This document shows, piece after piece, positions 25,901 to 37,900 of a stretch of DNA of 64,000 nt. The stretch is from Pseudeuparius sepicola (Eukaryota; Arthropoda; Insecta; Coleoptera; Anthribidae). The stretch lies in assembly GCA_963920635.1 (NCBI GenBank), contig OY987299.1, positions 118,421,373 to 118,485,372 on the forward strand, given 5' to 3'. The stretch's first letter is position 1, and each line of letters begins with the position of its first letter. Both the position numbers and the translations under genes were made by a program. A model generated the notes under the pieces. The model ran no database searches, was not told the origin of the DNA, and saw nothing but the letters and a program-made list of their open reading frames with translations.

Positions 25901-28900
25901 CACACGTTGGCGGGAAAGTTGTAAATTCGAATTTACAGAAAAACTAAAGGAAAAATCGAAAACTGAAAGACAAGGGTCCGTTTTTTTCCCATTATCTATC
26001 AATAAAACCAAAAAAATATATATTTTTGTAAATTACACGAGCCCATCCATCAAAAACTGAAAAATTGAAAACCAATTAATGGCTTCCTACTAGAACCGGT
26101 TTTGGTTAAAATCGTTTACCAGCATAATCATTAACTGAGTAACCGGTTAACCGAAAACCGATAAATCGAAACACGAATTAACCGGAAACCGGTTATTCGA
26201 ATAACCGAAAACCGGTTAACCGAATAACCGGTTTTCGGTTTGGATCAAAACCGTGGTTAACTGAAAACCGGTTAATCGGTTAACTGAAAAAACGGTTTCG
26301 GTTGCCAGCACTAATAATAATCACCACTGCTCCTCTAATCCAAAGTTTTTGGCCCATAACATACCGCCCTCTATGAGTGAATAGTCAGAAGTTGAACTTG
26401 TCCTGTCACAGTTCTGCTATTGGTCGCCGGATGCCCCCAAAGGTGCTTCTTATATGATCCCGATGTTTCATTACAGAACCGCACAGACAAATAAAACCAA
26501 ATTCAACCGAATGTCTTTTGCCACCCGCATCTAACAGATAGAAGTTGTTTTGTACATTTTAGTATAATTATTTGTTAGTCATATATTGCCAATTTATAAG
26601 GAATCTTATCTATTACTGGTCTATTATCTATTACTGGTCTATTACTACTAATAACATATAGGTAACAAAAATATAAAAGTGTAGAATGACTAAACAATCT
26701 TACCGTAGGGTTCCTCCAGACATTTCTTCAATATTCCTGGTCAGTGGCAAACCGTTACCTCTACTCCACACAACACTAGGTGATGGTATTCCAGCCACCA
26801 CCCTACACTGCAGAATTGCACTGTTACCGGCAACAACGGTCTGACTAGATTGCGGGTACATTTCTAACCTTGGCGCTTCCAAACCTGAGGCAGATAAATG
26901 TTGGAAGGTATGCGGAATCGCAATATAATTTTAAACTTACGGGTAACTTCTAATATCGCCGATGCCTGAGTGATTCCCACAACACTAGTAGCAACACAAA
27001 CGTAAACTCCTCTGTCGTCGGGTCTTACATTCCTAATGTACAAAATGTTTCCTATTTGTTCCATATTTGTTCCAAGCTCGGTACCCAATCTTGTCCATTT
27101 CACTGTTGGAACTGGGTAACCAGTGGCTTCACATCTCAACTCTATGTTCTTTCCTTGAGAGGCAGTTGACCGCTCTGGTTGGACTTTAACCGAAGGGTAA
27201 CTGTTGATGTCTCCACCCTCGACATAGACTGTAGCGGTTCTGTTGCCTCTATCTCCACTCAAGCCGGTAATAACACAGATGTATTCTCCAGAATCTTCAG
27301 GTCTTGCGTTATGGATCGTCAGTACCCCGTTATCTTCTCTCGAATTATAAGGAAGATTTCCACCTTGTCTTAACCACCTTATGTTTTGAATGTTGCCCGT
27401 GGCTCGACATCTTAGCATGACGGTTTCGCCAGACTGTCCCCGATATGAGGGAGGATCGATGTATACTTGCAGCAGTTGAGAACTGACAACTTGTACTTCG
27501 AAATTAGCAGAATCGGAGCCAACTCGATTGGTGGCAATGCACTGGTAGGGACCTGAGTCGGTGCCTTGAGCACTTGCGATCGTGAATACGCCATAGTCAA
27601 AGCGATGCTACAAATTGTATTACTTTATTCAAAATCGTGATCACTAGGAGTGAGCGCTTACCAGTGGATTCAATTGTTGTCCATCCACTCTGAGAAGGCG
27701 ATAATCTGGTGTTGGTATCCCAGTGGCAGCACATCTTACTTCAATGTAGTCACCTTCCCTGACTTCGATTAGTGGTTGGGAGATGACTACTCTTGGATGT
27801 TCATCTCGAGATACTGGAAGTATGTATATGGAAAAATGAAATTTGAGAGAATAATAGAGTATAAAGATAAAGTATGTAAATATTATTATTTATATTCAGT
27901 TACCTTACAGAAAAAATATTATTTATTGAACGCAACAAAAAACAAAACTGGTTCTTTTTTTATTCTCATCTATAAGAAAATTTGGCTTGGAAAAAACTTT
28001 GAGACACTTTGAGTTGAGTCGAGAATAGCACTATTTCATGGCCTACTGTTATTAAAAGAAGACGCCCAAAAATCACAAAACCATATTAGGCCTTTTTTTA
28101 AGAATACAAAATTGCAATACTCTAAGGTGGGTTTCCAGACTACTCTGTATAAACCACAGAGCATCTTTTGGTGATCTATTTTCTAGAATAGATTAAGCTT
28201 TACCATAGGTATTATTTTACGTAGAATAGCCAGGGTAGCGCCATTGAGTAAAGGAATAAGCTCATACAGGGTACTCGTAAAAAAATCAAATTTGGAGAAA
28301 AAATCATTTATTTATTTATTATTACTTAACACTGTATAATGGCCTCTACTTTCCGAGATATTAAAAAAGAACGAAAATTAACGAAATTACTGTGGCTCGT
28401 AACTTTTTTGTTTCAAGAGTTACCGAAAAAAATCCTAAGCAGGCTTTAAGCGTTGGGTGAAGATTTAAAAAGAGAATCTACGCCCATGGAACAGCGTGCC
28501 GATTTAAAAACATCTCCGGAGCCCGCTGGCACCCTCTACATTCCGGACCAGAAATTAAAGCGGATCGATATCGAAAATCTTCTGGCATTTTCGCCGGAGT
28601 CATCTTGCGGCTAGCGGAAGTAACAATTATTCACAGTCGGTGTCGCTGACTCGAAAGCAAAGTCTAGAAAACAGCACACTGTTTTCTGGGGTATACTGGG
28701 ATAGCTCGGTGGGAATTACAGATGGGACATTTCAAGTCTGGCAATATCTTGATTTTGACTTTTGACAGGGTTTTACTTGACATTAAGACCTGGGAATTGG
28801 GCCTGGAGAAAGTGAAAGGTTAGAAAGCGATTTTGTGCGAATTTTGGAGCTGAAAGAATATTCTTGGGCAGTGACAGTAATCTGACAAGTTTATTTGTGA

Positions 28901-31900
28901 TTTTTGAAGGCTAAACAATAAAGGTGGTAACCAAGGTAACGAGTTTGGACTGTGATTTTTGAGATTCATTACAATATTATTTGCCCCTTTCACTGCTCCC
29001 TTTCGCGACCAGAAATTTACTTGGGGAAAGGACCCGCCCAAATACACTTATTAAACAGGGGTATCATTCCATCCTTTTCCCTTTAATAGAAATCGTATAT
29101 TACATCAACCACACACGAGCAGAAAATACAGACACAAAATTTTATATTTCCAGCTCCATAGATGGTGTTTATTTTCAACGGGTACGTTGGGATCTATAGT
29201 AAACCCTAGAGCTGCGGGCGAGACTTCGAATTTTTTTTAGCCTTGAAACTCTTTTTACACATTGTGAAACTATTGACTAGTGGGGGACTATTATTATTGC
29301 CAAAACAAATAACATACAGTGTGTCCAACTTTAAAACTGTACAAATCCGTAAAATCTTCATTTTCGGAGACAATCGCCCAAACTTTTTTTTGTTTAAAAG
29401 GCCTTCAAAAACCGCTTCTTTTGACCGTCCCGTCATTTTCAAAATGCAAATCCAGGGCCGGCTGCGATTTTTTTTATACCCTCGATTTTCACGAAAACCA
29501 TTTAGCGATTTTTTTATTTAAAATCTGACCCCACAGCATTAATCAGAACACCCAAAAACCCCTTTACACCAAATTTGAATAAAAAATATACAGGGAGTTC
29601 CAATCTGCAGGGTGTCAAAGTTGAGCAAAATAGGACTTTTAAAGGTATCTGCCAAGTCAAGATTGCCATGGAATCCCCTCAAAACAGTTCAATGGTCTAT
29701 AGGACCACTCAAGGTATTGGTGTGCAAAGGTCCAATACAAAATATACAGAGTATTCTTATCTGTGCCATCTCAAAATGCTGAATTTTTATGAAACTTTAT
29801 ATGGGTCATGAGTGCTGTAGAATCATTGAAAAAATATTGATAAACACAAAAGTAATGTATTTCTTTAAAATTCCTATTTTGCTCAAATTTGACACCCTGC
29901 AGAATAGAACTCCCTGTATATTTTTTATTCAAATTTGGTATATAGGGGTTTTGGGGTGTTCTGATTAACGCTGTGGGGTCAGATTTTAAATAAAAAAATC
30001 GCTAAATGGTTTTCGAGAAAATTGGGGGTATAAAAAAATGGTAGCCGGCCCTGGATTTGCATTTTAATAATAGCAGGAAGGTCAAAAGAAGCGGTTTTTG
30101 AAGGCCTTTCAAACAAAAAAAGTTTAGGCTCTTATCTCTAAAAATGAAGATTTTACGGATTTGTACAGTTTTAAAGTTGGACACCCTGTATAATAATTGT
30201 ATATGCGTTAAAATGTTCTTACTTATATAATTTATTTATGTTGACAATATTTCTGGATTTGGTATTTAGGTGTTTTTTTAATAAATGTGTTTTCTCATGT
30301 CAAAAAATGTTCAAAGGTAATTCTGACTGAAAATGGGTAATTACTTTCTGGCGTGTTCAGTCAATACCTACTTAAAAAATCTCAATTCCTACATGTAGGT
30401 ACATACATAGTCAACAGTTTAAAAAATCCTTATTTACCTACTTTTACTATTTTTGTTTATATCACTAATAAAAGTAGCATTTCATAAAACAGTGTTAGTT
30501 TTTTTTATTAAGAAATTCATTTTCGTCAATGTAATTTGAGCAAAAACTGCAAATTAAACAGTTATAGAGGGCAGGCCGTTACCTTGATTTAACTATAGAG
30601 AAAAATCAAACGGCAGAACATAAAAAACGCGATCACGTAAATTCAACAAAAGTGTCTTAACTTAAAACTGAACTTAGCACTTAGCAGCCAATTTTCTAGG
30701 AGCCAAAAATTTCAACGTTTATTTTTTGATGAATATTTTTCTTCATTCTCCAGTTTAATCTGCTTAGAAGGTTTAATAATAGTTACCCTTTCTACTTTAT
30801 TTTTATCAAAATAAATTTGTGGAAATAAGGGCGAGGAAAATTTTTTGCTGCCAGAAAATCGGCTACTAACTTTACACCGGTTTAGTTAGGCACATTGATT
30901 TTTAAATGTCTTCCGATATTTGGCCCCGCCTGTTTAAGTTTAAATAGTTACGAGCCGCCACTGATTAAGTGGTGTGGTATCATAGTTTGGCAGATATAAG
31001 CAATAATATCGTTTTAACGTCCTAGCTAGCTAGCTTTTAAAATTGAGGGTACAGTTTACTCCGGCCTTGTTTTTTTTTTCGACAAAAATACACCCTGTAT
31101 ACACTGTGTACTGATAGCAAAGTCTAGTATTCTCTAGACTTTGCTGATAGGTTCGGCCAATTATTGGGGCAACACCAAACAGAATGTCAACTTACAATTA
31201 GAATTTTTTTATCGTTTACACCCCTTGGGCACTGAATCGCCGGACACACAGTATATATTTTTATTAGTTACTTAAGCTAAAAAAATAAAAATAAATAACA
31301 ACCTCTTTCTGTATTCAACATTTTTCCAGAAAAACGCCTAGGTACATTAAAAAATACTCCCTAATAGAGGGAAGGCAATCAGTTTTTTCACTTTTCTCAG
31401 TTTTCATTTTGGACATATGTTTTGTTTTTCAAATCAACGTAAGAAATTGAAGCAACATAATGTAGATCACTATATCCTAAAAAAGAGAATTTTAAAAATC
31501 TGCCAATCCGTTAAAATCGTCAAATATCAAACTGAAATACGCCCAACCCTGAATCTATTCCTAATTTTATAAAAGCCAAATCGTAGAATTATTTCACTGG
31601 CCCCTTCTCCCTTCTCCCCCCGTGTCTATTTTTAGACTAGTTTGCCCCGCCCCGAACACAAACGAGCCTTTTGGAATACGAAATTGTCGAGTACGAAACC
31701 TACCACTAATTATCGATTTTGTTAGAGTCATTGTAATTATCGAAAATAGATGGTGCTAAACAGTAGTACTGGACGAGAGCTAAATAGAAATAATAATACC
31801 GCTATACACCAGTAGATGGAGTTGGTGCGCGGAGGCGAATGACTACGATCATTGGAAAAAGTTCGAATATCCATAGTCCTTCGCCTCCAAAAGCGCTCGG

Positions 31901-34900
31901 CATTTTATCTGGATCCGTGAGAGGTCTTTTTAAACCTTCAGTCAACGCTTTAAGCCTGCTTTATCAGAATTGGCATAAATTCCAAACATATAATAATTTA
32001 CTCAATGCTGTTTCCCAAAAAATTACCAAGGTGTCAATAATAAATAACACATTTTCTTAGAAAGTATACGCTATTTCTCAACTTTTAACAAAACAAAAAT
32101 TCAATAGCGCTGCTTATCAGTTTTAAAAAACTTTTTAAAAATTGTATTTTTTCAAACATTCTACCTATAAAAGGTTCTTTTGCCCCTTAATTTTTTTAAA
32201 TCTTTCAATTTTCGCCTCTTAATGTTCCAATAAATTTATATATCCCGACAGATTCAACAAATTTGCTAATTTGTTAAAAAAATTAGCCCTTTTTAAATAT
32301 GCAAAAATATAGGTATTTCTTGAAAAAAAAATGACGTCATAACGCCAGTTTCCAAATTTGGTAAAATATGCAAATTCGGCTTAAAATTAACCTTGGTCAA
32401 TCCCATTTAAGAACCTCTTTTCAGATTGTTTCCATTGTTTTTCTTTTTCTTATAATAGAGACATTGAGTCACGAATCACGAAGTACATATAAAACGGACT
32501 CTACAGTCTACCCCGGGTAGGTACATCAAGGTCCTCGATTGAAAAGAACCTAAATACTTTTATCTAACCTTTGGAAGCTTAGAAATTGCAAATATATTAT
32601 TGATGTTCGCGCACAACAACTTTGCTCTTGCCGAAGCCAGGTTTCATCAAAATGGCTGGCAGGGTACGTTTTTTAATTGCCATAATTATCAAAGAAATGA
32701 CAAATAAAAGTCCAGCTTTTAAGATTTGTACCAATTAATATATATATTTACATAAACATGACTATGGCAGGAACATACCGTTTCTACAGGAGAAGTGACA
32801 GGAGGTCATGTTATATCTTATTGAAATATTATTAGATAATAGAAAAAGTATCAGCTTTTAGAATTTTCAAAATTCATCTCTTTTTTAACATAATTTGCAG
32901 GTGGTACCCTTGCAGGAGTCGATTTCAGGTCTTTGTAGCTCCGATATGCCACAAATTATATGTAAAATTTGGCATAGAGGCACAATAATACAATACAAAG
33001 ACATTTTCTTAATATTTTTTTCCGATATTTCTAAGGTAAACCCGGTTTTTCCCAGGTTTTAATTTTAAATGTCATATTTGACAGGCATGGGCTGTAACGT
33101 AACGACTCTCTTTACTATACATAGCCCAAAATCAGAGATTTTCAAAAAATTTAATATCAAAATGTTTTCTCGTATTTGGTGTAAACTTTACGAGTAGCAC
33201 TGTATATATTTTTTAATCAACTATATTCCATATATAATTTTATAAAAATTCTAAAACTATATAGGTGTACCTATCTAATATAATTATAGAAACCATCATG
33301 TTGACATTTTGTGCAAGACACGAGACGCGAGAAATTAACACGGAATGGATTTTCTATGCACACCTAGCAGTATTTGATAGAACTTTTCAGAAGAAGCGAA
33401 AGCCTTGCTAATAATCTTTACTTTCTTTCAACAAATTAAAAGTGCAAAACCTTACAAACATAATAATTACTGCACAGTACACGATGGAATAAAACTTCCA
33501 ACATAATATAGAAAAATACAATTATTATACACTCAATTACCTTTAGTCTTGTTTAAAAACAAATCCAAGTTAACTGCCAAGTGCGGCATGAAAAATATAC
33601 AATTAAATAAACAATACACAAAGTATATCATTAAATCCACTTACCTCCAATGGTGACATCAACACTGTTAGTGACAATTGAATATCCATCTTCTGCTTCA
33701 CAAATATACCTCCCGGAATCTGTTACCCTTAGGTTTATGATCACTAAAAGTCCTCTGCCATCATCTATAGCACGGTTAGGCAGCTCTCCACCATATTTCT
33801 CCCAGTGCACTCTTACTGTCTGTCAAATTAAACATTTTCTTCTTATTAAGTAAACAAAATTTATTAAAAATACTTTCGACATCTTACCCTTGGTGAAACC
33901 CTGGACCTTGCCGAACAGTTCAGTCTGAGAGTGCTTCCAACTTCGTAGATGCTAATGTTCCTCTGTTCGACTTCGACAATAATAGTTGGCTCTGGTGGGG
34001 GGTTGGGTGTGTCGGGTTGCGGGGGTGGTGGAGCAGGACCAGCTGAAACGTTTGCGATTTCTTTTTAACAGGAAGCGAGCTAGAGTTTAACAAAAGTTAT
34101 AAAGTACATTGTTAATCACCTTTCTATATTTCGAAATACATGCAAGTAATCATAGACTATATTGATACTTTTATGTAAAATCTTCTGCAAGAATAATTTT
34201 GCCAAAATTAAGGTTATCCTGTGATATCATGGCACAAACAATAGTTATTTAAGAATAAAGTATTTACTACACCTTTTTCTGTAGAAGCAAGTAAACACAC
34301 AGTATGTATATTAAGACCAAAAATCTTGTTTTTTACTTTCTAATTTTACTATAATATGTTCTACATTTTGATGCAATTTAGTTCACTTTGTAAGAAAAAT
34401 ACTATTTATAGCACACTCTATTTTGGCAAAAAGAATACACACAACATTTTTATAGGGCAAAAAACCTATTGATAATTTATTTGCGTAACTCCCTGTACAT
34501 CAAAAACAAAAATTGCAATTGTTTTTCCCGCCCTTATAAGAAACTCCCTGACACCAAATATTTCTATTTTTGCCAACATTAAGAGAACAAAACTTTGAAC
34601 GTTAACTTCAACAACTTTGTTTTCTGAGAGTTAATTATTTATCTTCCTCCTTTCTCACTTTGACTTGATATTTTCTTTGAGAAAGGATAAAGAATTATTC
34701 TCTGAAAGCTGAAAGCAGAAAAAAAGTTTTTGAAGTTATTTTTTGAGTCAATCTTCAATAAGCTTCGTTCTTTTAATGTTAGGCATTTATGAATTTTCAA
34801 AGTTGAAACTAAACTAACCTCTAACAAAGTGCCATTATATGTTTATATAATTTTCCCCTTTTTAGATTCTGTATCCGCCCCTTGAATTTTTTCGCAGTTA

Positions 34901-37900
34901 TTTATTTACAACAAAGAAAGGTAACAAAAATGTACACTTTATTGTTGCAGACAGTTGCACTATAAAATTGTGACACTATAAAATTGTGGCATTTACCATT
35001 ACCAAACCATTTTCCAAAAAAAGTATCAATATACAGTGTGTTTCACTTCAAGTCGAGACAATTCATTTTTTTTTACGGGTTGACCGATTTTCAAAAACTT
35101 TTTTTAATATAGTGTTCTGAAAGATCTACATTTTGACACTAATTTTTTTCAGATTCGTCTTTTCCATGACCTACTGATCAAAATTATACCCCCAAAAACT
35201 CCAAAAGTACATTAGGCATTTTTTTAGGAAAAAAATGATTAGCACAGTCGTATTGGTCATACCCGAAAACTTCACATACCAAGTTTCATGGTCATGACTT
35301 ATACACACAAAGTAGCTTCAAACATAGCAAAAATACGGCTTTTCGGAGTACTTTGTACAAACACCGAGAGATATTTTAAAATTATTTCTTTGCAGTTTGA
35401 TTAGTGCTCACATAAGCCATCAATTCCCACGATTTCATGGCCCTGCCTTAGACAGGGCGTTCGCATTAATGAAAAAAATTGATTTTTCTCTTGTTTTTTT
35501 TACATTTTTTTCTACATTTTTAACTTATGCCTATTAAAAATCATAAACAATATTAAATTTTAGAAAGTATTTTCAATAAAAAGCACCCTTTTTTTATTTG
35601 AAAAAATTTAAAAATTGATTGGTATCCACGTATCCAGGGTGCAGGGTATTTTAAAATTATTTCCTTGCAGTTTGATTAGTGCTCACATAAGCCATCAATT
35701 CCCACGATTTCATGGCCCTGCCTTAGACAGGGCGTTCGCATTAAAAATACAAAAATCGAAAAAAAAAAGATTTTTCTCGTTTTTTTTACATTTTTTTCTA
35801 CATTTTTAACTTATGCCTATTAAAAAACATAAACAATATTAAATTTTAGAAAGTATTTTCATTAAAAAGCACCCTATTTTTATTTGAAAAAATTTAAAAA
35901 TTGATTGGTATCCACACGTATCCAGGATGCTCTTTATTGAAAATATACTTTCTAAAATTTAATATTGTTATGTTTTTTAATAGGCATAAGTTACAATTGT
36001 AGAAAAAATGTAAAAAAAAAACACCAAGAGAAAAATTGATTGTTTTCGGTTTTTGTATTTTTAATGCCTAAGGCAGGGCCATGAAATCGTGGGAATTGAT
36101 GGCTTATGTGAGCCGCAATAAAACTGCAAAGAAATAATTTTAAAATATCTCTCGGTGTTTGTACAGAGTAGAGGCCCTGTATGACACGAAAAGTGACAGT
36201 TATTCGTTTTAACAGAGGTTGGACAACAGATTTTGGCAGATCTAGTAACATTGTTTTTATTATATTTTTATATTGGCAGGTGTCAGTTTGTCAACAAACT
36301 GTCAACAAATTATTGAGCATAGATAAGAAATAAATATACGATTATTGCTAATTTTCTTTTGCAAAAAGGAGTGTTAAAAGGTAAAAATGACATCTTGCGT
36401 AATAAGAAACTGCAAGAATTCTGAGCAGGATGGATTTTTCTTAACACCCTTTCAAAAAAGCGCAGAAGAACGAGCACGATGGAAAGTGCAAATGAAATAC
36501 CCTAACATGAGAGTTGGAAATGATACGAAACTTTGCGAGGTAAGTAAATTTAATTACATAAGTATCTAGTTCCTTTTTATTTTTTGTTTGATCTGTGATT
36601 TTAATCTGCAGAATAATTTCCTTAATTATTTGTTTTCAATAAAAGTCCATAAGGTTATACAAACCACTTATTAGAATTCTTATGAAAATTTCCCAATGTT
36701 AAAGAGATAATTCTAAAGTTTTTGCCTTCAAGGAGGTAAAACCTGTTGGGTATAGGTATTTACTGGACCAGCATAGGCATTTTTCGTTTCATGGAATAAT
36801 AAAAAATGTATTTATTATATAAGTTGTGCGTGATAACTTTGGATTGGTTTATAATATTTTGTTACTGTAAAGGAAATTTTTCTACGACAAAATTCTCATA
36901 ACGAAGAGACGTATATTCCAGAAAACTATACAGGATCTTCCACATCAAAACTTCCACCTCCATAATGTTTTGACCTATTTTGTTAATTTTTTAAAATTTT
37001 CGTTGCTTCTCGAAAGGAGAAAACTAAAAAATACGAAAAAAGTTGTTTGCAATTAGAAAATTCTTCCTATCGTGAAATTTGGAAAGAGACTGTAATATAA
37101 TTTAATTCGTAAATACTTGTTCTAATACATTTTTTCGAAACCTCCTACAGGAAAAAACGCCACGAATAGCAATAAAATACTTACAAAATCTTACTTGTAA
37201 GGATATTTTAGAATTTATAATAACTGTTAGAGAGACAGTTTTGAAGGAGCTTTATTTTCCACTAAGGCCAACAAAATCGGACAAAAAAGAAGTTAACATG
37301 GGTGGGAATTTTATATAAAGAACCCTTTTTGTGTAGTCAGTTAAATGTGTGAGCTTATTTTGTATTAATATTCCATTACAAATTTCTTGCTGATAAAAAA
37401 ATAGCATTTGATGGCAGCTTAAATTTAGTTCTTTAACTTTCACAGGTTCACTTCTCCGACATGGATTTTGAGTGTCAGGTTGTGCCGAAGAAACGATCCT
37501 CTCCTGCAACGTTTGATGAACGTGACTTTAGCAAGAAAGATCCATTAAATATGTATAAATTTCTGAGAACTTGTACTAGTTTGATTTTTCCTATTTACTT
37601 ACAATATATCTTTGAAAACAAAAATACTGTTGTCTTCTTTTTTGAAATATAGATGATCTCTCTTGCATTGAAAAGTTATTAACTTTTATTTACAAAAAAT
37701 GAAAGAAAGACTAATATCGATATTAAATACCTAGGTACTAATTTTTTTATTCAGCCTAATTCTATTAACCATGTTTTTCAATAGTGGTTAATTCATATTA
37801 CCAAAACAAACTTTCCAACTTTTTATTCCGTACAAATTTCAGTATTAATTGTCTTAAAATGTTGACGGTAGGTATAAGAAGAGAGTTTGAAGAAACGAAA

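Noticed and set aside
28440..31960. Inverted 40-bp match between 28440-28480 and 31920-31960
   Set aside because: Similarity does not extend, so the 3.5-kb interval cannot be called one element.
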